A stretch of DNA of 55,438 nt from Deltaproteobacteria bacterium (GTDB lineage: Bacteria; Desulfobacterota; Binatia; HRBIN30; JACQVA1), in assembly GCA_016210005.1 (NCBI GenBank), contig JACQVA010000216.1, positions 1 to 55,438 on the forward strand, given 5' to 3'. The notes beneath the pieces are model-generated. The model did no database searches, was not told where the DNA came from, and saw only the letters and a list, made by a program, of their open reading frames with translations. The position numbers and the translations under genes are program-made. Shown one piece after another: positions 1-7,800 of the stretch (position 1 is the first letter of the stretch; each line of letters begins with the position of its first letter).

Positions 1-156
1 CGAAAGCGGGAATCCACGGCGCCGTTCCGTTTGCTGGCCAGGATGTAAACGCAGAACTGCTTGTCCATAGCGCCAAACGCCAAACTGGATTCCCGCTTTC
101 GCGGGAATGACGGCCATAACACCGAACCACGTTACCCACAACTTTGTCGCGCACCC
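1..156 (-). repeat. Truncated copy of the GIY-YIG inverted-repeat element
   Basis: Read on the minus strand, 156 down to 21 matches 9676-9812 with one substitution and one single-base indel. It carries the 29-bp terminal repeat (128-156), a 20-bp dRS3-like palindrome of form ATTCCC-N8-GGGAAT (89-108) and the first 16 codons of a GIY-YIG nuclease (ATG at 68, reading MDKQFCVYILASKRNG). At 20/21 the match stops and the sequence becomes a second half-palindrome (1-15) cut by the window edge. The nuclease reading frame is therefore broken by another palindrome copy. Unlike the copy near 9.7 kb, the frame through codon 10 is intact here. Confidence 0.85.
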
Positions 157-256
157 TTGGCATTTGCGGATAATCGCCGCAGCGGACACCGGCACCACCC
201 GGCGCGCTGCTGCTTACGGTTGTGGTACGCTGCCACGGAGTCTAGGCGAGGTGCTC

Positions 257-628
257 ATGCTCCATCTCATATATTGTTTACGCCGTTTGCCCCATCTCTC
301 GCGCGCCGAGTTTCAACGCTATTGGCGCGACACCCATGCCCCGCTGGTCAAGCAGCATGCGGCGACTCTGGCGATCAGACGCTACGTGCAGGCGCACACG
401 GTGGCGCCGGCGCTCTCCCTGGCAATCGCCGCCGCGCGCGACGCCCCGGAGCCGTTCGACGGCGTCGCCGAGCTGTGGTTCGACCTCGAAGAACTGACCG
501 CGGCCGTGCAGACCCCCGCCGGCAGCGAAGCCGGCCGCGCACTGCTCGAAGACGAACGCCGCTTCATCGATTTGGCGCGCTCGCCAATCTTCTTCGCCGC
601 AGACTACCCGGTGATCGACTTGGCGTGA
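257..628 (+). CDS. EthD-domain protein
   Basis: A 123-residue protein of the EthD family, small dimeric alpha/beta ferredoxin-fold proteins. The family includes ethyl tert-butyl ether degradation protein EthD and polyketide-processing enzymes. The visible signature is an N-terminal strand followed by SRAEFQRYWRDTHAPLV (about residues 16-32), the usual family core, and a conserved-looking C-terminal RSPIFFAADYPVID. ATG 257 was chosen over an upstream in-frame extension because GGCGAG lies just before it and the EthD fold begins directly. The reading frame upstream runs into the repeat element. The gene stands alone, convergent with the EamA gene. Substrate is unknown; the family assignment is firm, the function is not. 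Confidence 0.75.
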   Translation: MLHLIYCLRRLPHLSRAEFQRYWRDTHAPLVKQHAATLAIRRYVQAHTVAPALSLAIAAARDAPEPFDGVAELWFDLEELTAAVQTPAGSEAGRALLEDERRFIDLARSPIFFAADYPVIDLA

Positions 629-642
629 AAGATCGCCGGCGA

Positions 643-1566
643 TCAGAACAGCTCAGCCGCCAACGGTCTGTCCGCTGCCGCCACATGCGGTGCCGTCACA
701 AATACAAGCACGCCGGCCGCGGTTAGAAGCAAGCCGATCCATTGTTGAGCAGTTGGCACCTCCCCCAGCAGCAGGAAGCTGGCTGCCAGCGACAGCAGCG
801 GAATGGACGGCACCACGATGGCCGTGGTTCGCGCCAGGTCTAGCCGCGCTATGGCCTGGTACCACGCCAACGTACCGGCATAGCTGAGCACCACTCCCTG
901 CACTGCCAGTAGCGGCAGCTGGCGCAAGAGTTCGGTCGCCGCCGGCAGCGAAGACACCCCGCCACTTGCGAGCCACGCTAGCGCCAGCAGCACGCTGCCG
1001 TTGATGTAGCGCGCACCGGTCAGCACCGACGGCGAAACGCCGGCCAGCCCGCGCAACACAACGAGGTGCGAGAGCTGCCAACACAACGGCGTGGCCAGGA
1101 GGATCCACACGCCACTGGATGGCGCTGCTCCCACGCCGCCGACCGCCAGGGCGATCCCCAGCAGCAGCATCGCGGTGGCAGCGAGCCGCCGCCGCGACGG
1201 CCGGTGCCCCAATGCAAGCCACGCCAACAGCAACGAGTACGCCGGCTCAGTTTGCAAACACAGCACGGTTTCGATCGCGCTGGCTCGGCGCGCACCGAGA
1301 AAGAACAACAGGTGCGCCCCGGCAGTCCCTAGCGCCCCGACGAGGAGCAGACGCGGCCCAACCGTGCGCCGTACCAGCACCGTCACCTTGCCCTGCACAC
1401 TGAGCACAACCACGGCGCACAGGCCGGCGAACGCGCTCGTCATCGCCGCCACGAACAGCGGCTCGGCACGGCCCGTCGTCAGCTTCGCCAGCGCCGGCAC
1501 AAAGGCGCCGTTGACGGCGCACAACGCCGCGAACAGCAGCCCCAGCTGCTCCTGCTGCCGGGTCAT
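643..1566 (-). CDS. EamA-family (DMT superfamily) transporter
   Basis: A 307-residue inner-membrane protein with about ten hydrophobic segments arranged as two halves of five, the EamA layout of the drug/metabolite transporter superfamily. Short basic loops separate the segments, for example VLVRRTVGPR and HRPSRRRLAA, and the second half ends ITAP-like as VFVTAPHVAAADRP. Members export amino acids, nucleosides or drugs; nothing here fixes the substrate. It is divergent from the VOC gene and convergent with the EthD gene, and sits in no operon. Length is typical of the family. AAGGTTAGG lies upstream of ATG 1566. Confidence 0.85.
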   Translation of the reverse strand: MTRQQEQLGLLFAALCAVNGAFVPALAKLTTGRAEPLFVAAMTSAFAGLCAVVVLSVQGKVTVLVRRTVGPRLLLVGALGTAGAHLLFFLGARRASAIETVLCLQTEPAYSLLLAWLALGHRPSRRRLAATAMLLLGIALAVGGVGAAPSSGVWILLATPLCWQLSHLVVLRGLAGVSPSVLTGARYINGSVLLALAWLASGGVSSLPAATELLRQLPLLAVQGVVLSYAGTLAWYQAIARLDLARTTAIVVPSIPLLSLAASFLLLGEVPTAQQWIGLLLTAAGVLVFVTAPHVAAADRPLAAELF

Positions 1567-1741
1567 CCGCGCCTAACCTTCTCGGCTTGCACCGCCATTG
1601 CCGGCCGGTGTATCGGCTCGGCCCTGGCGCTGCAACCGCCGGCGATTTCACACCCGTCAGCAATGGCTAATGCACTCCTGATTGCTCGGTGCACCCGGCT
1701 GAGCTACTGCCTACCCACGGGCGTACAGGCAGCAGGCGGCG

Positions 1742-2431
1742 ATGCAGTTCGATAGCGTTCAAATCGGCGTGCCAGAGCTGACGGTGGCGGCGCGTGACTA
1801 CGCCTTGCTCCTGGGCGTGACTCCTGAACCCGCCGGGAGTGAAACCCGCCGGTTCCAGCTTGGCCATGGGGCAGTGGAGTTGGAGCTTGGCGAGCCCGCT
1901 ACGCGCTCGTTGTGCTTTGTGGGCGGGCCGGAGACCAGCTGGCCGAGCGGCCGCGAGTCATTTCACGGGCTGGATGTGCGGGTAGAACCGGCCATCGGAG
2001 TCCCACCACCGCGCACATGCGCCGCAGCGGGGGTGGAGGCAATCGATCACCTCGTGATCCATTCGCCGGATCTGGATCGGGCGATTGAGTTGTGGCGCGA
2101 CCGCTTGGGCATCCGCCTCGCCCGCTCGCGCGAGTTTCCTGAGCGCGGCTTACGAATGGCGTTCTTCCGTAGCGCGGGCGTCACGCTCGAGTTTGTCAGC
2201 TCGTTGCCGCCACCAGCCCAACCGGCCGGGCCTGACCGGCTCTACGGCATCGCCTATCGGGTGCCGTCACTGGCAGCGTGCCGGGCGCGGCTTATCGCAG
2301 GCGGCGTCGATGTCGGCGCTGTCCGTCCGGGCCACAAGCTCGGCACGCTCGTCGCCAGTGTGCGCTCAGGTACGGCCGGTGTGCCCACCTTGCTGATAGA
2401 GGATCCCAGCCGGGTCAGTCACTCACCGTGA
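1742..2431 (+). CDS. VOC-superfamily (glyoxalase/dioxygenase-like) protein
   Basis: A 229-residue protein with two tandem vicinal-oxygen-chelate halves. The first half opens with FDSVQIGVPELTVAARDYALLLG; the second opens near residue 100 with IDHLVIHSPDLDRAIELWRDRLGIRL, a textbook VOC betaalphabetabetabeta start with a candidate metal His. The glutamate usual at the end of the repeat is visible in VTLEFVSS. Family members are glyoxalases, extradiol dioxygenases, epimerases or resistance proteins that use a divalent metal. The substrate cannot be told from sequence. It lies 100 bp upstream of a flavin reductase on the same strand; the gap argues against tight coupling. Confidence 0.75.
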   Translation: MQFDSVQIGVPELTVAARDYALLLGVTPEPAGSETRRFQLGHGAVELELGEPATRSLCFVGGPETSWPSGRESFHGLDVRVEPAIGVPPPRTCAAAGVEAIDHLVIHSPDLDRAIELWRDRLGIRLARSREFPERGLRMAFFRSAGVTLEFVSSLPPPAQPAGPDRLYGIAYRVPSLAACRARLIAGGVDVGAVRPGHKLGTLVASVRSGTAGVPTLLIEDPSRVSHSP

Positions 2432-2530
2432 GGCAGCGCCGTTACGCGGCCCGCGATCAGCAGTTGCGTTAGCCTGCGGAATGATGTCACCTGGCGTCGA
2501 TTCGTAACAGCTGCTTCGAGGAGAAGGACG

Positions 2531-3001
2531 ATGCCGATCGACAAGGATCAGTTCCGGCGCGTGCTCGGCCACTTGGCCGTGGGTGTCACGGTGGTCACCA
2601 CACGCAGTGCGGAAGGTACGCCTCATGGCCTGACGGTAACCTCGTTCACCTCGCTGTCGCTGTCGCCGCCCCTGGTGCTGGTGTGCATCGACAAGACCGC
2701 GGAGAGCTATGATCATTTCCGCTCCGGCGTATTTGCGGTGAACTTGCTGGCGGAGGGCCAGGATGTGATCTCGCAACGATTCGCCAAATCCGGTGGTGAC
2801 AAATTCAGCGAGACCGATTATCGCTGGGGCACAACCGGCGCGCCGATATTGGCGGGCACCCTCGGTTGCCTCGAGTGCCGCATCGCGCACGCATACGAGG
2901 GCGGCGACCACACCATTTTTGTCGGTGAGGTGGAAGCGGCTAACGCCAGCACTGGCGAACCGTTACTGTACTTTCGCGGCGCTTATCGGCGACTGGGTTG
3001 A
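2531..3001 (+). CDS. Flavin reductase family (FMN-binding split-barrel) protein
   Basis: A 156-residue flavin:NAD(P)H reductase-like protein. The visible pattern is FRRVLGHLAVGVTVVTT, HGLTVTSFTSLSLSPPLVLVCIDK, then FAVNLLAEGQDVISQRFA and GCLECRIAHAYEGGDHTIFVGEV, which is the flavin-reductase domain from end to end. Such proteins supply reduced FMN or FAD to partner monooxygenases. No monooxygenase is adjacent, so the partner must lie elsewhere. The start at 2531 is preceded by GAGGAGAAGGACG. Convergent with the ferredoxin gene at 3066; the two could share a redox role, but this is only inference from position. Confidence 0.85.
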   Translation: MPIDKDQFRRVLGHLAVGVTVVTTRSAEGTPHGLTVTSFTSLSLSPPLVLVCIDKTAESYDHFRSGVFAVNLLAEGQDVISQRFAKSGGDKFSETDYRWGTTGAPILAGTLGCLECRIAHAYEGGDHTIFVGEVEAANASTGEPLLYFRGAYRRLG

Positions 3002-3065
3002 GCGCTGGCCGCTATCAGCCGGCGGCCGCAGCAGCGCTCGGGTGTGGGTAGGCCGATAGACAGTC

Positions 3066-3416
3066 TCACTCCATCTTCTGCATCCACTGGTACGTTGGAT
3101 GGTTTGTCCAGGCCAATTTGCGCCGCGGGTTGCTAACCACTGACACATCGGCCAGCACTCGGGTCTGGCAGGCCAAGCGATACTCGGGGCCTTCCCAGCC
3201 GAGTTTGGCTTCCTCCGCCGGAGTCCGCTCCGACACCGCTCGCAAGTCGTCAACCTTGACACGGCAGGTGCCGCACAGCCCGTTGCCGAAGCAGTTGATC
3301 AGGTTGTTGGGGAAGACCTGGAGACCGATCCCGTGCTCGATCGCAATCCGGCGCAAATTCGCACCGGCGGGACAGTGTAGGGACTGGTTCTGCTTGACGA
3401 AGTAGACGGTCGGCAT
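3066..3416 (-). CDS. 2Fe-2S ferredoxin
   Basis: A 116-residue plant-type ferredoxin. Three cluster cysteines are C42, C48 and C51 in the motif CFGNGLCGTC, and the fourth is C83 in LACQTRV, giving C-x5-C-x2-C-x31-C. It carries one electron between a reductase and a mono- or dioxygenase or similar acceptor. ATG 3416 was chosen because AAGGAGG lies about 11 bases upstream and the fold starts at once; the frame is open further upstream but that part is low-complexity. A C-terminal extension (RKLAWTNHPTYQWMQKME) is longer than in minimal ferredoxins. No operon partner is adjacent. Confidence 0.85.
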   Translation of the reverse strand: MPTVYFVKQNQSLHCPAGANLRRIAIEHGIGLQVFPNNLINCFGNGLCGTCRVKVDDLRAVSERTPAEEAKLGWEGPEYRLACQTRVLADVSVVSNPRRKLAWTNHPTYQWMQKME

Positions 3417-3690
3417 TCGGTTGGAGCCCTCCTTGGCGGCGAGGTGCATAGCAAAGGCGGCCTGCCGCTGCAAAACCCCCCATCGCCCTTGGTCCGGCAC
3501 AGGACCAGGCAGGTGACTGGTAGCGATTGGTAGGCGCCGAGTCGCCGATTCCCGCTTCGGTGTCACGGCTCAGTCGTAGTCGCCCAAAAGCGCTAAACCG
3601 TGACGCGGCCTGTGAGCGTATGACACCGCGAAGCTGTGCGTCCTCGCCATCGCCGAAGGGGCATGTGGGTTGCTCCAGGTTAGCAGCGCC

Positions 3691-4137
3691 ATGACAAGGT
3701 ATGCACGCCTTCGTTCCCGGCCTGGCACCTCGCTGGCCGACTGCTGGGCCAGTCGACTGCGGTGTCAGCGCGGCTTTACGCTTGCCGACTCACTGGTGGG
3801 ATGCCTGCTGATCATGATCAGCGTGGCGGGCTTGCACACCGTGGGCATGACGGCGCTCAATGGCAACCTGCTCGCCAGACAGAACGACCAGGCCGCTGCT
3901 CTGGCCGCGCAAAAGATCGAAAACATCAAGCAGAGCGGGTACGACGCCGCGACCACGGGCACGACTACGGAGTCCAACCTCAATGCTCAAGGAAACACCC
4001 CCGGCCCGTTTGCGCGCACTACCGCCATCACCGCCGGGCCCATCGCCAACACCAAGCAGCTACAGGTGAGTGTGACCTGGAACAACCAAGCGGCACGCAC
4101 GCTGACGCTGACAAGCTTGATCACTTCGGCCGGCTAA
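3691..4137 (+). CDS. PilV-like minor pilin (prepilin)
   Basis: A 148-residue type IV prepilin-like protein. A basic leader ends at CQRG (G28) and is followed by FTLADSLVG and a hydrophobic helix (about residues 29-52). Prepilin peptidase would cut after G28. The residue at mature position 5 is Asp33 instead of the usual Glu. The rest is a small Thr/Asn-rich head, matching the type IV pilus modification protein PilV. It is the first gene of a three-gene minor-pilin block, 20 bp before the PilW-like gene. A TTG at 3670 is an alternative start; ATG 3691 gives a normal leader length. The product is expected in the inner membrane and pilus tip. Confidence 0.7.
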   Translation: MTRYARLRSRPGTSLADCWASRLRCQRGFTLADSLVGCLLIMISVAGLHTVGMTALNGNLLARQNDQAAALAAQKIENIKQSGYDAATTGTTTESNLNAQGNTPGPFARTTAITAGPIANTKQLQVSVTWNNQAARTLTLTSLITSAG

Positions 4138-4157
4138 CGAACTGAGGCAGAGCTGAC

Positions 4158-4895
4158 ATGATTCGAAAACGCACCAGGCAACGCGGCAACTCGCTGGTGG
4201 AGCTGATGGTCGCCACCGTCCTGCTCACCATGCTGCTGGGAGTGATCTACTCGGCCTTTGCCTCGCAGGGCCACACCTATGCCGCCCAGACGCAGTTGAC
4301 TGAAACGATGACCGGTGTGCGAGCGGCACTCCAGGTGATGACGGATCAGATCGCCCTGGCGGGCTACGGCGTGCCGTCGGCCAACTCGCCGTCAACGGCA
4401 ACGAAACTTGTCACCGCTACCTCCTCGACGTTGACCTTCGTGGCCAACATCAATTGCGTGCAGAGCTTCCTGAGCGCCGGCGCCAGCAAGAACGCCGGCA
4501 GCATCCAGCTGGTATCGAGCGCCGGCTTCGAAGTGCAAGATGCCATTTACGTCAGCGACGGCTCCAACTGGTACTCCGGCGCCGTCAGCTCGATGAACGG
4601 TAACACACTGAACGTTACGCCCGCCCTGACATTCGCCTTTGCCGCGGGTACACCGGTCAACCCGGTCAACAGCGTGACGTTTCGATTTGAGGATGGCCGG
4701 CTAAAACGCAACGATCAGAGCGTTGCCGGCAACGTCACCGGGATCACCTTCACCTACGACTCGGCGCAGCTCTCGGCCATCCGCCGCATCGGCGTGACGC
4801 TGTCAGCACAGACCCGTTCGCTCGTGGGCAGCAACGGCCAGCCACTGGCGGTGAGCTTGAGCACCGAGGTGGCACCGAAGAACTTGGGGCTCTGA
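4158..4895 (+). CDS. PilW-like minor pilin (prepilin)
   Basis: A 245-residue prepilin-like protein. The leader MIRKRTRQRG ends at G10, followed by NSLVELMVATVLLTMLLGVIYSAF. This is a canonical type III signal with Glu at mature position 5 (E15) and a hydrophobic helix. The downstream region has the pattern typical of PilW (GVRAALQVMTDQIALAGYGVP, then beta-rich sequence ending STEVAPKNLGL). PilW is a minor pilin that primes type IV pilus assembly. The stop codon TGA overlaps the ATG of the next gene by one base (TGATG at 4893-4897), so the two are probably translationally coupled. Confidence 0.8.
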   Translation: MIRKRTRQRGNSLVELMVATVLLTMLLGVIYSAFASQGHTYAAQTQLTETMTGVRAALQVMTDQIALAGYGVPSANSPSTATKLVTATSSTLTFVANINCVQSFLSAGASKNAGSIQLVSSAGFEVQDAIYVSDGSNWYSGAVSSMNGNTLNVTPALTFAFAAGTPVNPVNSVTFRFEDGRLKRNDQSVAGNVTGITFTYDSAQLSAIRRIGVTLSAQTRSLVGSNGQPLAVSLSTEVAPKNLGL

Positions 4896-6160
4896 TGCGC
4901 CCGCGCCACCACCGACAGTGGACCAACCAGCGGGGCTCGGCTACCGCAGTTGCCCTCGGCATCAGCACGGTCTTGTTGGTCGTCGGGGCCGGCACCGCCG
5001 GCTACGTGGTCGATCAACTGCGGGCCACCGGCGCCTCGCGACAACGCGCGGCCGCCTTCTATCTGGCCGATGCGGGAATCGCGCAGGCCACCGCTTGGTT
5101 CGCCAACCAGAACTACACCCTGCCCGCCACCGGAACGTCTCTCAATAACGTCGTGCCGGTGACCCTTGCCGGCTCAAACACCGCGGTGGTGTTGCCCGCC
5201 ACCCACCCGAACTCGTACACCGACTACGCCGGGCAGCAGCAGTCAGACGTGGTCACGAGCTACAACAGCACCGTCACCGGCCAGACCCTTGGAGCCGGCA
5301 GCTTTTCCGTCACTGCGACGTTGATTTCGTTGCAGCCGGAGCAGTGGGAACTGCTCGCTACCGGCCAGCAGGGAGGGGCACAACAGCGGGTCGGAGCGCT
5401 GCTGCGTCGTGACCCGGCCAATCCCTTCAGCAATGCCTTGTTCGGTCGGCAGTCGGTGACATTGAACGGCAATGCCGCCACCGACAGCTACGACTCCACA
5501 CTCGGCAATTACGGCGGCGCCAACGTGAGCCAGAACGGCCACGTGCGCAGCAACGGCCCGGTAACGCTCAACGGCAATGCGACGGTCAAAGGGAATGCGA
5601 TGCCGGGGCCAAACAACGTGGTGACGCTCAACGGTAATGCCGCGGTGACCGGCTCGACCACTGCCGCCAAGCAGCCGATGACGCTCGGCGCCGCGCAAGT
5701 CCCGGCCGGCACCACCTATCTCGGCAGCATCAATCTTTCGGGCAACAGCGCCATGACGCTCAATCCCGGCACCTACACCGCCGCCAGTATTTCCCTGAGC
5801 GGCAATGCCAGCCTGACGATCAACAACGCCGCCGGCCCGGTCTACCTCTACGTCACCGGCACCGTGAGTGCCTCGGGCAACGGTATCGCCACCGGCAGCA
5901 ACGACAGCACCCGCTTCATTCTCTACCAAATCGGCGGTTCCAGCGTAGCTATCGTCGGCAACGGTCTCTTCCGGGGCGGTGTGTACGCTCCTGACTCCAA
6001 CCTGGCGGTGAGCGGCAACGGCGATCTCTACGGCTCCTTCGTCGGCAATCAGATCAGCATCAACGGCAATGGCGGCATCCACTACGATCAGAAGCTGCAA
6101 AGCATAACCGGCCCGCCGGGCCCGCTGCTGACCGTGTCGTGGTGGCGGCTGCCCGGTTGA
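4895..6160 (+). CDS. PilX-like N-terminus with repetitive NGN/SGN beta-domain (DUF7305-like)
   Basis: A 421-residue membrane-anchored protein. Residues about 15-45 form one hydrophobic segment after a basic N-terminus (NQRGSATAVALGISTVLLVVGAG), followed by AAAFYLADAGIAQATAWF, the PilX/PilA helix pattern. From about residue 185 the protein is built from degenerate repeats containing LNGNA, LSGNS, VSGNG or INGNG, ending near GGIHYDQ. This resembles the DUF7305 domain found at the C-terminus of PilX-like proteins in deltaproteobacterial-type genomes, probably a beta-solenoid. The repeats are also visible in DNA near 5462, 5566 and 5629. It is the last gene of the block; no PilY1 or FimT gene is adjacent. 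Confidence 0.7.
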   Translation: MRPRHHRQWTNQRGSATAVALGISTVLLVVGAGTAGYVVDQLRATGASRQRAAAFYLADAGIAQATAWFANQNYTLPATGTSLNNVVPVTLAGSNTAVVLPATHPNSYTDYAGQQQSDVVTSYNSTVTGQTLGAGSFSVTATLISLQPEQWELLATGQQGGAQQRVGALLRRDPANPFSNALFGRQSVTLNGNAATDSYDSTLGNYGGANVSQNGHVRSNGPVTLNGNATVKGNAMPGPNNVVTLNGNAAVTGSTTAAKQPMTLGAAQVPAGTTYLGSINLSGNSAMTLNPGTYTAASISLSGNASLTINNAAGPVYLYVTGTVSASGNGIATGSNDSTRFILYQIGGSSVAIVGNGLFRGGVYAPDSNLAVSGNGDLYGSFVGNQISINGNGGIHYDQKLQSITGPPGPLLTVSWWRLPG

Positions 6161-6254
6161 TCGCCAAGCCCGCCGGCCTGGCCCCGCCGTCGCAGCGCAT
6201 CAGGCCACGGCGGCGGCTCTCGCCCCGGTTCTTTCCCGGGTAATGCTCGGGCGG

Positions 6255-6282
6255 TTGACCGTCTTCCGGCTCAGGCTATAAG
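6255..6282 (+). promoter_or_regulatory. Sigma70-type promoter of glmU
   Basis: A TTGACC -35 (6255-6260) and a TATAAG -10 (6277-6282) are separated by 16 bp. The expected transcription start is near 6289, only about five bases before the TTG start of glmU at 6294, so the transcript would have almost no leader. No ribosome binding site is visible between them. Confidence 0.55.
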
Positions 6283-6293
6283 ATTCGCCCACC

Positions 6294-7778
6294 TTGGATA
6301 CCAATAGGACACTCGGGGCGATTGTGATGGCCGCCGGCCTGGGAACGCGGATGCGCTCGCGCGTTGCCAAGGTCCTGCATCTACTCGCGGGCACGCCGCT
6401 CATCCGCTACCCGCTGATGGCACTCGCGGCGTTGGACGCCGAGCCCGTCGTGGTCGTGGTCGGCCACCAAGCCGAGGAGGTGATGGCGGCCTGCGGCGCA
6501 CCGAACACCCGCTTTGCCCGCCAGCGCGAGCAACGGGGCACCGGCCATGCAGTGCAATGCGCAGCCGCGCAGTTGCCGGGTTTCGATGGCGACCTGCTGA
6601 TCCTGCCTTCGGATTTGCCGTTGCTGAAGGCCGAGACGATCGCGTCGCTGGTAGCCGCGCAGCGAACCTCCGGGGCGGCGCTCTCTTTGTTGACCGCCAC
6701 GGTGGCGGAACCGGCCGGCTTCGGCCGCGTTGTGCGCGACGCCGGCCGAGTGACGCGCGTGGTCGAGGATCGCGACGCAACTGCGAACCAACGCGCCATC
6801 CGCGAAGTCAACGTCGGCGTGTACTGCGTCGCTTCTGCTTTTCTGTTCCCGGCCTTGGCGCGCTTGCGGCCGGATAATGCGCAGGGGGAGCTGTACCTCA
6901 CCGACATCATCGGCGAAGCGGTTGCGGCCGGCCAGGCGATTGCCGGCGTTCCGGTGGCCGAGGCCGAGGTGGCGCAAGTCAGCACGCGTGCCGATTTGGC
7001 ACGGGTCGAACGGGCGCTGCGCGCGCGGACGGCCGAGCTGTGGATGAACGAGGGAGTAACGCTCGAGGATCCCGACACCACCGCCATCGGGCCGCAGGTG
7101 AGCATCGGCCGCGATACCGTGATCGGCCCGAATGTGATCTTGCGGGGCCGCACGCAGATCGGCAACGATTGCCGCCTCGACGGCAGCGCGCGGATTATTG
7201 ACGCCACCATCGGCAACTCCGTGCACATCAAGTTCGGTGTTGTGATTACCGAGGCGCGCGTCGGCGATCGCAGCTCGGTCGGGCCGTTCGCCCAGTTGCG
7301 TCCGGGCACACACCTAGCCGACAACGTCCACATCGGCGACTTCGTCGAGACCAAGAACGCGATCCTGGGCAGCGGCACCAAAGCGCATCATCTCGCCTAC
7401 CTCGGCGACGCCGAACTCGGCCGCGAGGTCAACGTCGGGGCCGGTACGATCACGTGCAATTACGACGGCTTTCGCAAACACCGCACCGTGGTGGGTGACC
7501 GCGTGATGATCGGCAGCGACAGCCAGCTGGTGGCACCGGTCACGCTCGGCGATGACGCTTACGTAGCCACGGGCACTACGGTGATGAAGGACGTTCCCGG
7601 CGGCGCACTGGTGTTCAACGACAAGCAACAAAGCACCCGCCCCGGCTGGGTCGCCGCCCGCCGCCGGCGTGAGACGCAAGCGGCGCCGCCGCCGCCGGCT
7701 GCCGCCGCCAAGCCCACCCGGCCCGCGCGCAAGCGCGCTGCGGCCAAGCCGAAACGCGCGGGCAAGCAGCCGCGCTAA
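6294..7778 (+). CDS. glmU: Bifunctional UDP-N-acetylglucosamine pyrophosphorylase / glucosamine-1-phosphate N-acetyltransferase
   Basis: GlmU, 494 residues. The N-terminal uridylyltransferase domain has GAIVMAAGLGTRM (about residues 8-20) and the UDP-GlcNAc-binding REQRGTGHAVQ. The C-terminal left-handed beta-helix acetyltransferase runs through IGDFVETKNA, GAGTITCNYDGF and VATGTTVMKDV. It makes UDP-GlcNAc for peptidoglycan and lipopolysaccharide in the cytoplasm. It starts with TTG at 6294; no ATG upstream fits and the spacing to the Rossmann motif is normal. An odd feature is a roughly 40-residue Pro/Ala then Lys/Arg-rich tail (from about residue 455: PPPPAAAAKPTRPARKRAA) beyond the usual family end. 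glmS follows 22 bp downstream, so the pair covers successive pathway steps. Confidence 0.96.
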   Translation: MDTNRTLGAIVMAAGLGTRMRSRVAKVLHLLAGTPLIRYPLMALAALDAEPVVVVVGHQAEEVMAACGAPNTRFARQREQRGTGHAVQCAAAQLPGFDGDLLILPSDLPLLKAETIASLVAAQRTSGAALSLLTATVAEPAGFGRVVRDAGRVTRVVEDRDATANQRAIREVNVGVYCVASAFLFPALARLRPDNAQGELYLTDIIGEAVAAGQAIAGVPVAEAEVAQVSTRADLARVERALRARTAELWMNEGVTLEDPDTTAIGPQVSIGRDTVIGPNVILRGRTQIGNDCRLDGSARIIDATIGNSVHIKFGVVITEARVGDRSSVGPFAQLRPGTHLADNVHIGDFVETKNAILGSGTKAHHLAYLGDAELGREVNVGAGTITCNYDGFRKHRTVVGDRVMIGSDSQLVAPVTLGDDAYVATGTTVMKDVPGGALVFNDKQQSTRPGWVAARRRRETQAAPPPPAAAAKPTRPARKRAAAKPKRAGKQPR

Positions 7779-7800
7779 GCGAGCGATAGGGGACTCAACT

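Noticed and set aside
61-726. Long open frame opening MSIAPNAKLDSRFRGND, also found on the minus strand at 9169-9771
   Set aside because: The shared N-terminus comes from the inverted-repeat element read in the wrong frame; the rest is antisense or out of frame to EthD and glmS.
5455-6090. Repeated short DNA blocks considered as a CRISPR-like or tandem-repeat array
   Set aside because: The repeats are in frame, degenerate and encode NGN/SGN protein repeats of the PilX-like protein; there are no unique spacers.
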